DNA of 64,000 nt, taken from NCBI RefSeq assembly GCF_000717915.1, contig NZ_JOCX01000007.1, forward strand, positions 124,001-188,000, written 5' to 3'. The notes beneath the pieces are model-generated. The model searched no databases, had not been told where the DNA came from, and saw nothing but the letters and a program-made list of their open reading frames with translations. Position 1 is the first letter of the stretch. Each line of letters opens with the position of its first letter. The translations under genes and the position numbers were made by a program. The stretch comes from Streptomyces sp. NRRL S-244 (GTDB taxonomy: Bacteria > Actinomycetota > Actinomycetes > Streptomycetales > Streptomycetaceae). This document shows, piece after piece, positions 52,154 through 60,379 of this stretch.

Positions 52154-53575
52154 GTGCCCATCGCAACCGTCAACCCCGCGAACGGCGAGACGCTCAAGAC
52201 CTTCGACGAGCTGGACGCCGGGCAGATCGAGCAGTGCCTGGCGGCCGCCCACGCGGCCTTCCGGACGTACCGCACGACCGGGTTCCCCGAGCGGGCCCGC
52301 CTCCTCGACCGCGCGGCCGACCTGCTGGACCACGACCAGGACGACATCGCCCGCACGATGACGATCGAGATGGGCAAGCCGCTCGCCGCCGCCCGGGCCG
52401 AAGCGGCGAAGTGCGCGAAGGCCATGCGCTGGTACGCGCGCAACGCCGAGGAACTGCTGGCCGACGAGCACCCCGCGCAGGCCGAGGTGGCGGACGCCGG
52501 AGCCTCCCGCGCCCGGGTCCACTACCGGCCCCTCGGCGTGGTCCTCGCCGTGATGCCGTGGAACTTCCCCCTCTGGCAGGTGGTCCGCTTCGCGGCGCCC
52601 GCTCTGATGGCGGGCAACGCGGGGCTGCTCAAGCACGCGTCGAACGTCCCGCAGACGGCGCTCTACCTGGGCGACCTCTTCCGGCGCGCCGGCTTCCCCG
52701 ACGGGGTGTTCCAGACGCTGCTCGTGTCCTCCCGCGCCGTCGAGGGCATCCTGCGCGATCCCAGGGTCGCGGCGGCTACCCTCACCGGCAGCGAGCCGGC
52801 CGGCCGGGCCGTCGCGGCGGTCGCCGGCGACGAGGCGAAGAAGACCGTCCTGGAGCTCGGCGGCAGCGACCCCTTCGTGGTGATGCCGTCGGCCGACGTC
52901 GAACGGGCCGCGGCGGTCGCCGTCACGGCCCGGGTGCAGAACAACGGCCAGTCCTGCATCGCGGCCAAGCGGTTCCTCGTACACGCAGACGTCCACGAGG
53001 AGTTCACCCGCGCCTTCACGGCCCGGATGGCCGCGCTGACCATCGGCGACCCGCTGTCCCAGTCCACGGACGTCGGTCCGCTCGCCACCGAGCAGGGGCG
53101 CGCCGACGTCGAGGCCCTCGTCGAGGACGCCGTACGCCGCGGGGCGACGGCCCTGTGCGGCGGGCGGCGGCCGACCGGCCTGCCGGACGACCTGGCGCGG
53201 GGCTGGTTCTTCGAGCCGACCGTCCTCACCGGGATCACCCCGGAGATGCGCATCCACCACGAGGAGGCGTTCGGCCCGGTGGCCACCGTCTACCGGGTGC
53301 GGGACCTGGACGAGGCGGTGGAGCTCGCCAACGACACGCCCTTCGGCCTGAGTTCGAACGTCTGGACCCGCGACGAGGCGGAACAGGAGCGCTTCGTACG
53401 GGACATCGAGGCCGGCGGCGTCTTCTTCAACGGCATGACCGCCTCCCACCCGGCCCTGCCCTTCGGCGGTGTCAAGCGCTCGGGGTACGGGCGCGAGCTG
53501 TCGGGCCACGGCATCCGCGAGTTCTGCAACGCGACGACGGTCTGGCACGCGGCCGAGCCCGGCAACGGCGCGTAG
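52154..53575 (+). CDS. gabD: NADP-dependent succinate-semialdehyde dehydrogenase family protein
   Basis: A 473-residue aldehyde dehydrogenase. MPWNFPLWQVVRF holds the Asn of the oxyanion hole, LTGSEPAGRAV is the cofactor turn, KKTVLELGGSDPFVVM carries the general-base Glu, and NNGQSCIAAKRFLV the catalytic Cys (about residue 259). The pattern GSEPAGR and NGQSC with IAAKR is that of the GabD1-type SSADH of actinomycetes. The GTG start at 52154 has AGGAGGG 7 nt upstream; no ATG fits. Probably closes the GABA or 2-oxoglutarate decarboxylase bypass, although no GABA gene is adjacent. Confidence 0.92.
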   Translation: MPIATVNPANGETLKTFDELDAGQIEQCLAAAHAAFRTYRTTGFPERARLLDRAADLLDHDQDDIARTMTIEMGKPLAAARAEAAKCAKAMRWYARNAEELLADEHPAQAEVADAGASRARVHYRPLGVVLAVMPWNFPLWQVVRFAAPALMAGNAGLLKHASNVPQTALYLGDLFRRAGFPDGVFQTLLVSSRAVEGILRDPRVAAATLTGSEPAGRAVAAVAGDEAKKTVLELGGSDPFVVMPSADVERAAAVAVTARVQNNGQSCIAAKRFLVHADVHEEFTRAFTARMAALTIGDPLSQSTDVGPLATEQGRADVEALVEDAVRRGATALCGGRRPTGLPDDLARGWFFEPTVLTGITPEMRIHHEEAFGPVATVYRVRDLDEAVELANDTPFGLSSNVWTRDEAEQERFVRDIEAGGVFFNGMTASHPALPFGGVKRSGYGRELSGHGIREFCNATTVWHAAEPGNGA

Positions 53576-53606
53576 GCGCTGCCCGGGCCGGAGGCGGCGC
53601 TCGGGC

Positions 53607-53960
53607 TCAGGCGCGGTGCGAGATGCCCCTGTAGTAGCCGCTCAGGGTGCTGTGGTACGCCGGGTCCCCGAGGTGTTTGTCCTTGTCGAACTCCGGGGCG
53701 GACTTGATCTGCTCCTTGGTGAGGTCGACGTGGATCGTGTGCTCGTCCATGTCGATGCGGCTGACGGTGCCGGCCGGCAGCAGTACGTGCCTGCCGAAGA
53801 TCCACGGACCGGTGTCGACCACGAGGTGGGACGAGTCGGCTTCGTCCGAGTGCTTGTCGACCTTGCCGATGGAGCCGTCCAGCGCCTCGACCTCGTAACC
53901 GGTCAGGTCGGTCCCCGCCGGGCGTCCCGATGTCTCACGGTAGATCCACAGACTGGTCAT
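53607..53960 (-). CDS. PRC-barrel domain protein
   Basis: A 117-residue acidic protein with one PRC barrel: TSLWIYRETSG, DLTGYEVEALDGSIGKVDKHSDEADSSHLVVDTGPWIFGRHVLLPAGTV, and a tail ending in SGYYRG. PRC barrels occur in photosynthetic H subunits, RimM and stress-related proteins, and bind RNA or protein surfaces. Convergent with the SSADH gene. ATG preceded by GGAGCGGAA. Single gene; role unknown. Confidence 0.92.
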   Translation of the reverse strand: MTSLWIYRETSGRPAGTDLTGYEVEALDGSIGKVDKHSDEADSSHLVVDTGPWIFGRHVLLPAGTVSRIDMDEHTIHVDLTKEQIKSAPEFDKDKHLGDPAYHSTLSGYYRGISHRA

Positions 53961-54122
53961 GGCGTTCCGCTCCTCCGTCCTGCTCGATCGCTTCCACGGG
54001 CGCGCCTGCCCAGCCGTCCCCGCCCCACACCTCGGCCCGGTCGGGCCGACCGCGCGTACCGGCCGGGCCGAGCGCCCGCCGCACTACAGGTTTCACTCCG
54101 GCATCGGGGGTAGGGGCCATGC

Positions 54123-54659
54123 GTGAACGAGCTGAAGGGGTCAGGTGCCCGGACGAGGCGGCTCGGCCTGTACGGCGCCGCCGCGGTGGTCGGGCGATGC
54201 CGGGCCTTCTGCCGCGGCGCGATCGAGGACTGGGCCTGGCCCGCACCGGAACACCACGGCGGGCTCACGGACGAGGAACGGGCCGCCGTCGTCGAGGACG
54301 TCCTGCTGCTGGTATCCGAGGCGGTGACCAACGCGGTCAGGCACGGGGGAGGCCCCACGGAGCTCGTACTGAGACTCGGCCCCTCCGGCCCGGACGCCGC
54401 GCTCCGGCGAGCGGGAGACCTGCGGATCGAGGTCAGCGACGCCAGCCGTGCGCTGCCGCGGCTCCGGACCCCGACCGTGCGGGGGCTGCCCGGCGGGTAC
54501 GGCCTGATGGTGATGAACCTGCTGGCCAGGCGCTGGGGAGTGATGCCGCGCGACGGGGGGAAGACCGTCTGGTTCGAGGTGGCGGCCCCGGCTCCGGCCC
54601 GCGCGGCGCATTCGTTCCCCGACGGGTCGCCGCAGGCGCGGCGCGGGCGCTGGACCTAG
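54123..54659 (+). CDS. ATP-binding (HATPase_c, RsbW-like) regulatory protein
   Basis: A 178-residue serine-kinase-type anti-sigma protein. N box VSEAVTNAVRHGG, G1 IEVSDASRALPRL and G2 RGLPGGYGLMVMNLLARRWGV are intact. Streptomyces has many of these; they act on sigma-B-type factors or on anti-sigma antagonists. The GTG at 54123 is preceded by GGGGTAGGGG. Its 3' end overlaps by 4 nt the STAS gene on the other strand, an antagonist-type partner. Target sigma factor unknown. Confidence 0.9.
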   Translation: MNELKGSGARTRRLGLYGAAAVVGRCRAFCRGAIEDWAWPAPEHHGGLTDEERAAVVEDVLLLVSEAVTNAVRHGGGPTELVLRLGPSGPDAALRRAGDLRIEVSDASRALPRLRTPTVRGLPGGYGLMVMNLLARRWGVMPRDGGKTVWFEVAAPAPARAAHSFPDGSPQARRGRWT

Positions 54660-55036
54660 CCGGGGCCCGAGCCGTTCGGGAAGTACGCGAGGGTGCCCGT
54701 CAGCTCGAGCAGCCGCGATACCCGGGCACTGGTGTTCCGGACCCGGAAGCGGGGCGCGCGGTGGTCGCGATCGACGCCTGATTCCAGGCGGGCCCGCAGG
54801 AGGACGTTCAGGCACGCGCAGTCACAGAAGGTGACGCCGGCCAAATCGAGCACCAGTCCTTCGGGATAGGCGCGCAGGGCGGAGACCAGAGCGTCCCGGA
54901 GTTCGGTGGCGCAGTCCTGATCGATCTCTCCGGCGAGGACGACGAGTGCGCCGCCCGTGCCGTCCGGTTCCACACGGAGGGTCGACCTTACGTCGCCCGT
55001 CCATGCCGACGTCGTGGGTTCCCGAGCTGGAGACAT
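54656..55036 (-). CDS. STAS-domain anti-sigma factor antagonist
   Basis: A 126-residue STAS protein: LVVLAGEIDQDCATELRDAL, VLDLAGVTFCDCACLNVLLRAR and RFRVRNTSARVSRLLELTGT. The phosphorylation site usually in the form DSSG is replaced by CDCACL, so the normal regulatory Ser is Cys here, flanked by a second Cys. Start is the ATG at 55036 with AAGGGAG upstream; a start at 55105 has no ribosome site. Convergent with the HATPase gene and divergent from the winged-helix gene across the 14-nt array. Confidence 0.88.
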   Translation of the reverse strand: MSPAREPTTSAWTGDVRSTLRVEPDGTGGALVVLAGEIDQDCATELRDALVSALRAYPEGLVLDLAGVTFCDCACLNVLLRARLESGVDRDHRAPRFRVRNTSARVSRLLELTGTLAYFPNGSGPG

Positions 55037-55122
55037 CTCCCGACTCCCTTGGCCCAGTCGGATCGCTGCCACCTCGATCGTGCGCCGCGAGTCGTCATGC
55101 GTCAAGGATTACTGGAAAAGTA

Positions 55123-55206
55123 TTTCGCGTCTTTCCTTACGCGTCTTGCATTACGCGTTTCGTCTCACGCGATCCGGCTTACGCGACTTGTCTCACACGA
55201 ATGGAG
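55123..55206. repeat. 14-nt periodic iteron-like array, six units
   Basis: Units start at 55123, 55137, 55151, 55165, 55179 and 55193, exactly 14 nt apart. The first seven bases are TTTCGCG, TTACGCG, TTACGCG, TCACGCG, TTACGCG, TCACACG. The second halves are looser (CTTTCC, CTTGCA, CTTGTC types). The array lies between the STAS gene and the winged-helix gene and has AT content far above its surroundings. Period 14 is not a codon multiple, so it is not coding. Confidence 0.85.
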
Positions 55207-55223
55207 CGGCGCATGATGGAGGC

Positions 55224-55538
55224 ATGGAAAGCAGCTCAGAGCGCCGTCCTTCCTGGACCTTCCTGACCAACCACGCACGGGTCCTGGTGGCGATCTCCCG
55301 CGATCCCGGCGTCCGGCTGCGCGATGTCGCGCTCACGTGCGGACTCACCGAGCGCACGGTCCAGGCGATCGTCGCCGACCTCGAAACGGACGGCTACCTG
55401 ACCCGCTCGCGCGACGGCAGGCGCAACCGCTACGAAATCGCGGAAGGGGCGATGTTCCGGCACCCCGCAGAAGCCGGTCACGAGATCGCCGGCCTGCTCT
55501 CCCTGCTCGCCGAGGACACGTCCCCGCTGGGAAGGTGA
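55224..55538 (+). CDS. Winged-helix (MarR/ArsR-like) DNA-binding protein
   Basis: A 104-residue single-domain winged helix: LTNHARVLVAISRDPGVRLRDVA, helix 2-3 LTCGLTERTVQAIVADLETDGYLTRSRDGRRNRYEIAEG, then a short helical end. No sensor domain is seen. GGAGG is only one base before the ATG, so the start might be leaderless or use another site. The upstream 14-nt array is the obvious place for it to bind (inference). Confidence 0.85.
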   Translation: MESSSERRPSWTFLTNHARVLVAISRDPGVRLRDVALTCGLTERTVQAIVADLETDGYLTRSRDGRRNRYEIAEGAMFRHPAEAGHEIAGLLSLLAEDTSPLGR

Positions 55539-55710
55539 CCACGCGTCCCGCGCGCAGATGCCTGACGCGGGACACCCGTACGGGGGAGAAGGCCGCGGCC
55601 GGCCAAGGCGAACGGGCCACAGCCGCCGGGGGAGTGCGAAGTTGCCCGTGGCGGTCGGTGGACACGGCCGTCGCGCCCCGTCCCGTCCCCGGATGCCCGA
55701 GGAGCCGGCC

Positions 55711-56760
55711 ATGGTCCAGGTCCCGCGTCCCGCACCGCACGCGGCGTCCTCCGGCGGTGTCGGGCGCCGTTCACTGCTGCTGGGCACGGCCGCCTGGTGC
55801 GCCGCCGCCGCAGGGTGCGCGCGGAGTACGGGGCCGTCGGCCGCGACCCCGCCCGCCGCAGGCGTACGTACGCCTCCTGTCGGGGCCGCGCGCGCCACCG
55901 CCTCGGCGCCCCCGGGGAGACTTCCTGCCGCGGTGGCGTGGCGGCCGGGGCCGGGCGAGATCGAGCCCGCGGCCAAACTCGCCGCCGTACGGCTCGTCGA
56001 GGCTCTCGGGACCTGGCCGGCGGGCCGGGGCGGCCGGAGCAACGCCGCGGCGCGGGCCGCGGCGCTGGGCATCCCCGCGCCACTGGCCGCCGAGCTCGCA
56101 GCCGAGGCGGGGCCGTTGACACCGGCCGCGGACCAGGCGGTCGTCCGCGTGATCTACGCCCAGTACGGCGGCCTCCTGCCCGACACGGCGAGCGTCCTGG
56201 TCCCCTGTACCCAGTCCACCCGGACCGGCTCCGCCGTCCGCGAGGGGGGAACCACGATCGACGTACGCCTCGACCGCACCCCCGCGGGCTGGGCCGTCAC
56301 CGCGCTGCACCCGGGGCGCCCGGGCCCCGCGGCACCCCTCGGCGCCCCGGCGCGGGCCGTGCTCGCCCAACCCCGGATCGAGCTGCCGCCCGCCTCGGCC
56401 GCGGACGTCCGCAGCGGCGCGGTGCACGAGAGCGTGCTGCGCGCGATGCTCCGGCTCGCGGACACCCACCGGATGTCGGTCAGCGTGGTCCGGTCGGGGC
56501 ATCCGCTCAACGTGTTCGGCACCGGCCGGCCGAGCGACCACCCGGTCGGCCGCGCCTTCGACGTCTGGGCGGTCGACGGCCGTCCCGTCGTGGACCCCGC
56601 GACACCGCGGAGCCTCGTGACCGCGTTCATGCGCGCGGCCGCGGCCGCGGGCTCGTACAACGTCGGTGGCCCCGTGCAGCTTTCGGGTGGAACCCGGCCG
56701 AACCAGTTCTTCTCCGACGCCACGCACCACGACCACGTGCACATCGGTTTCGCCACCTGA
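55711..56760 (+). CDS. Tat-type lipoprotein with C-terminal M15-like zinc peptidase motif
   Basis: A 349-residue exported protein. The signal has twin Arg (GRRSLLLG), a hydrophobic core and a lipobox AAAGC near residue 37, so it is likely a Tat lipoprotein. A middle domain of unclear fold has VIYAQYGGLLPDTASVLVPC. The C-terminal part has SDHPVGRAFDVWAV, which fits the SxHxxGxAxD zinc motif of M15/DD-carboxypeptidases, and HDHVHIGF at the end (zinc His). This suggests a lipid-anchored murein hydrolase. The ATG at 55711 has GGAG; an in-frame ATG lies 18 nt upstream. Confidence 0.78.
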   Translation: MVQVPRPAPHAASSGGVGRRSLLLGTAAWCAAAAGCARSTGPSAATPPAAGVRTPPVGAARATASAPPGRLPAAVAWRPGPGEIEPAAKLAAVRLVEALGTWPAGRGGRSNAAARAAALGIPAPLAAELAAEAGPLTPAADQAVVRVIYAQYGGLLPDTASVLVPCTQSTRTGSAVREGGTTIDVRLDRTPAGWAVTALHPGRPGPAAPLGAPARAVLAQPRIELPPASAADVRSGAVHESVLRAMLRLADTHRMSVSVVRSGHPLNVFGTGRPSDHPVGRAFDVWAVDGRPVVDPATPRSLVTAFMRAAAAAGSYNVGGPVQLSGGTRPNQFFSDATHHDHVHIGFAT

Positions 56761-56830
56761 AGCTCCGCCGCCTCGGCACACGGGTGAACACGCCCGGCTT
56801 CGGGGCCGGATGCTTGTAGCATTCCTGCCC

Positions 56831-57211
56831 ATGTCGAAGCCTGACGACCTTCTCGTCGCCATCGCCGCCGCTGTGGAGTCGCAGCAGACCAATCAGATGT
56901 CGTTGACCGTCCTGGTGCACGGCGCCGTCATCACCGGCCGCCTCGCTCCCGAGAGCGCGTGGCGCCGGCGGGTGGCCGAGGTCCTGGCGGACTCGGACCG
57001 GCTCGGTACGTTCGCGAGCCTGTTCATGGACGCCGAAGACGGCGATTCCGCGCGCAGCGCGCCACCGTCACCCTCCTACCTGCACTTCCACGTGGCCCGG
57101 ATCCTCCAGGGCACCGTGGGCATCCCCGAGACCGGCGGCATGTACCGGATCGCGATCAAGGACGTAAGCGCCTGGACGATGGGAGACTTCAGCTACTCCG
57201 AGCCCGACTGA
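56831..57211 (+). CDS. GvpU-like protein
   Basis: A 126-residue soluble protein that resembles the gas-vesicle accessory protein GvpU: LLVAIAAAVESQQTNQMSLTVLVHGAVITGRL at the N terminus, then ILQGTVGIPETGGMYRIAIKDVSAW. In Bacillus megaterium GvpU is a small accessory protein of the gvp cluster. No other gas-vesicle gene is in this window, so it is an orphan with probably a different role. The match is from memory. Start ATG at 56831. Confidence 0.65.
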   Translation: MSKPDDLLVAIAAAVESQQTNQMSLTVLVHGAVITGRLAPESAWRRRVAEVLADSDRLGTFASLFMDAEDGDSARSAPPSPSYLHFHVARILQGTVGIPETGGMYRIAIKDVSAWTMGDFSYSEPD

Positions 57212-57303
57212 TTTGCAGGCGTACTCCAGGCATGAAACGCGGCGTGGATGGTACACGCAGGGTGTCCTGGTGCACTCGGGTACCGGGGCGCCGGGAGGTA
57301 ATC

Positions 57304-57459
57304 GTGATTGTCCTCGGAGTGATTCTTCTGATCATAGGCTTCGTCACCGGAATCTCGATTCTGTGGACGATCGGTCTGATTCTCGCCGTGGTGGGCCTCG
57401 TTCTCTGGCTGCTCGGCTCCCTCGGACACGCGGTCGGAGGCCGCAACCACTACTGGTGA
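57304..57459 (+). CDS. Small membrane protein, DUF6131 type
   Basis: A 51-residue protein formed of two hydrophobic helices: VIVLGVILLIIGFVTG and ILWTIGLILAVVGLVLWLLGSLG, then a short tail GHAVGGRNHYW. GGGAGG precedes the GTG start by 6 nt. Small membrane proteins of this pattern (DUF6131) are widespread in actinomycetes. The function is unknown. Confidence 0.8.
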   Translation: MIVLGVILLIIGFVTGISILWTIGLILAVVGLVLWLLGSLGHAVGGRNHYW

Positions 57460-57535
57460 CGGTGAACCCCTGCGCCATTCGGGCGAGTGGGCGGCATGCC
57501 GCCGGACCGGGCGGTGCCTCCCGGGGCAATGTCGA

Positions 57536-57567
57536 TCGCGGGCCGGCCAGGACTGGCGGGCCCGCGA
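57536..57567. promoter_or_regulatory. Stable hairpin upstream of the SH3 protein gene
   Basis: TCGCGGGCC pairs with GGCCCGCGA, with an inner GCCAG-CTGGC stem. It lies 26 nt before the SH3 gene start and 76 nt after the DUF6131 stop, so it may be a terminator for the latter or a 5' leader structure of the former. Confidence 0.45.
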
Positions 57568-57593
57568 CATGTGCCACGGGACGGGAGAAACAC

Positions 57594-58059
<466 letters not shown>

Positions 58060-58092
58060 CCGGCGCGCCGCGGCGCCCGGCCGGATCGCGTC

Positions 58093-59298
58093 CTACCGGT
58101 CCGCGGCCGAGCGGTCGCGCCACAGCCGGCTGAGCCGCGGGCGCCGGGCGCGCTGCGTGCGCGAGTGCCGGTCGAGCTCCTCCACGAGCCGTTCGGAGCG
58201 CTTCTCCACGCCCAGTTCGTCCAGTACCCGGTCGGCTTCCGCGAGCAGGGCCCCGTACAACTGCCACGTCCCGGGCCTCGCCCGCGCCTCCTCCCGCAGG
58301 AGTCGCGCGGCCCGCTCGCGGCTGACGCGAGCCGCCGCGAGCTCCTGCGTCAGCCGGGCTTCGGCCTCCTCGGCGCTCGCGCTGATCTGCGCGGTGATCA
58401 GCAGGGCGAAGTTCTCGACGGCGCTCGCCATGTGCGCGAACAGCTCCCGCAGCGCCTCCGCGAGGTGTTCCGGGAAGAGGGCGCCGTCCGTACGCGTCTT
58501 GGCGAGGTCGGTCAGCGTGCGGCAGCAGACGCGCAGGACCACGGCGCAGATCTCCAGGGTGTCCAGTCCCGTGCGGAGCACGAGACGGAAGAGGAGCCCC
58601 TCCTTCACCCGGGGATTGAGCCGCAGGCTGTCCTCGGCCTGCCGCAGCGCCGCGTCCACCCCCGCGATGTCGTTGTCCAGCCGCCGGGCCTCGTGCAGCC
58701 GGGCGGCCGCCTTCTCCACCGGGGTGTGCTCCTCCAGCTCGTCGCCGAGGTGGAACAGCAGGTCGCGCATGCGGCCGGCGAGCGAGGTGATCGCCTCGCT
58801 CGCCGGCGCCACCCATACGGGCGGCGCGAGGAAGACGTTGAACAGGAGCCCCACGACCGCCCCGATCAGCGTTTCCAGGACCCGGTCCCAGGCGGTGGCC
58901 GCCACCTGCGTCACGCCGAGCACCAGCATCGCGCTGATCGCGACCTCGGGGACGAACTCGTCCACCCGAACGAGATGGCCCACGACGAGCGAGGTGAGGA
59001 TGACCAGCCCCAGGCTCCACCAGGTGAGGCCGACGAGGGCGCTGAACCCGATGGCGACGAGGACACCCGCCACGACCGAGTTCACCCGGCGGATGCCGGT
59101 GGTGAGGGTGGTGTAGAGGGTGACCTGTACGACGAGCAGCGCGGTGAGGGGCGCGGTCAGCGGCGCCGGCTCGTTGCTCAGCCAGAGCGCGACGACATAG
59201 GACACGACGGCCGCCGCCGTCGACCGGACGGCCTGTACGACGACGGGCTCCCGGCGGCGGTTGACGAGGGTTCGTACGGTGACGATGACTTCGGACAT
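58093..59298 (-). CDS. FUSC/aromatic-acid-exporter-like membrane protein
   Basis: A 401-residue protein of the FUSC superfamily (YccS/AaeB-like half transporter). Six N-terminal membrane segments (about 20-165; TAAAVVSYVVALWLSNEP, LLVVQVTLYTTLTTGIRR, AGVLVAIGFSALVGLTW, VAISAMLVLGVTQVAATAWDRVLETLIGA) precede a long helical cytoplasmic domain with LARLTQELAAARVSRERAARLL, a coiled coil. FUSC proteins export aromatic acids or are membrane-stress related. ATG at 59298. Confidence 0.9.
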   Translation of the reverse strand: MSEVIVTVRTLVNRRREPVVVQAVRSTAAAVVSYVVALWLSNEPAPLTAPLTALLVVQVTLYTTLTTGIRRVNSVVAGVLVAIGFSALVGLTWWSLGLVILTSLVVGHLVRVDEFVPEVAISAMLVLGVTQVAATAWDRVLETLIGAVVGLLFNVFLAPPVWVAPASEAITSLAGRMRDLLFHLGDELEEHTPVEKAAARLHEARRLDNDIAGVDAALRQAEDSLRLNPRVKEGLLFRLVLRTGLDTLEICAVVLRVCCRTLTDLAKTRTDGALFPEHLAEALRELFAHMASAVENFALLITAQISASAEEAEARLTQELAAARVSRERAARLLREEARARPGTWQLYGALLAEADRVLDELGVEKRSERLVEELDRHSRTQRARRPRLSRLWRDRSAADR

Positions 59299-59524
59299 AC
59301 GTGCCCGCCTTCCCGGACTCGGCGGCACCACGCGTCACACGGATCAAGACGGCACCACCGTACGCGAGGCGGGTTCCTCCCGGCCTCCCGCCGGTTCCTC
59401 CCGGCCGCGCCCGCTACCCCGTACGGCCTACGCCGTCTTCGGACCCGAGCGGCCCGGCCTCGGAGCCGGCCGCGCGACCCGGGGCTAGGGTGGATCGGGG
59501 GGAGGTCGAGGGAGGTCGGAGCCG

Positions 59525-60325
59525 GTGTCGACGTCAAGCCATGAGGTGTTCGGGGCGCCGTGCTGGGTCAGCCTGATGACCGGCGACCTCGATGCCGCGC
59601 AGCGGTTCTACGGCGCCGTGCTGGGCTGGGGGTTCCGCCCCACCCGCCTCGGCGAGGGGTTCTCCGTCGCGATGCGCGACGGGGCGCCGGTCGCCGGTAT
59701 CGGCGGGCTGGCCCGGCGCCTGGGGATCCCGGTCGCGTGGACCCCGTACTTCGCCGTCGACGACGCGGACGTCACCGCCGCCCGGGTGCGCGAGCGCGGT
59801 GCCACGATGGCGGTGGGCCCGCTGGCCTTCGGGACCGGCCGCGCCGCGCTCGCGGCCGACCCGGACGGCGCGGTCTTCGGGTTCTGGCAGGGCGAGGTGA
59901 TCCCGGACTGGACGGCGCATCCCGGCGGCGCCGCCGCATGGCTCGAACTGCGCACCCGGGACGCCTTCGCGGCGGCCGTGTTCTACGGCGAGGTCCTCGA
60001 CTGGGCCTGCGACCGCTCCGGGTGCTGCGACGTCTCGTTCGAGCACGACCACGTCGTCGTCCGCCGCGGCCGCGACACCGTCGCCGTGATCAGCGGCGGA
60101 GCCGTGGAAGAGGCCCCCGACCCGCAGGTCCGGCCGCGCTGGCACGTCCACTTCGACGTGCCGGACCTCGAAACCGCCGTCGAGACCGCCACCCGGCTCG
60201 GCGGCCGCGCCGTGACACCCGTCCACACCACGCCCACGAGCCGCCGGATCACCCTGGCCGACCCGGACGGCGCCCTCTTCACGGTCGTGACGTTGCAGAA
60301 CGCCCCGGGGGCAGCCGCCGGGTGA
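59525..60325 (+). CDS. Two-domain VOC family protein (CFP30B-like)
   Basis: A 266-residue protein of two VOC modules. The first has CWVSLMTGDLDAAQRFYGAVLGW and FAVDDADVTAARVRERGATM; the second starts WLELRTRDAFAAAVFYGEVLDW and ends ITLADPDGALFTVVT. It resembles the mycobacterial 27-30 kDa antigen CFP30B. The GTG start at 59525 follows GGAGGTCGGAG. It stands alone between divergent FUSC and convergent GH18. Confidence 0.92.
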   Translation: MSTSSHEVFGAPCWVSLMTGDLDAAQRFYGAVLGWGFRPTRLGEGFSVAMRDGAPVAGIGGLARRLGIPVAWTPYFAVDDADVTAARVRERGATMAVGPLAFGTGRAALAADPDGAVFGFWQGEVIPDWTAHPGGAAAWLELRTRDAFAAAVFYGEVLDWACDRSGCCDVSFEHDHVVVRRGRDTVAVISGGAVEEAPDPQVRPRWHVHFDVPDLETAVETATRLGGRAVTPVHTTPTSRRITLADPDGALFTVVTLQNAPGAAAG

Positions 60326-60379
60326 GGGCCGACCGCCCACCTGGGCCGTGTCCTTCGGATCATGCCGGGCCCGCGGCGC

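Noticed and set aside
55123..55206. Possibility that the 14-nt array is part of a coding sequence
   Set aside because: Period 14 is not divisible by 3, no start codon with ribosome site leads into it, and its base composition differs sharply from neighbouring genes.
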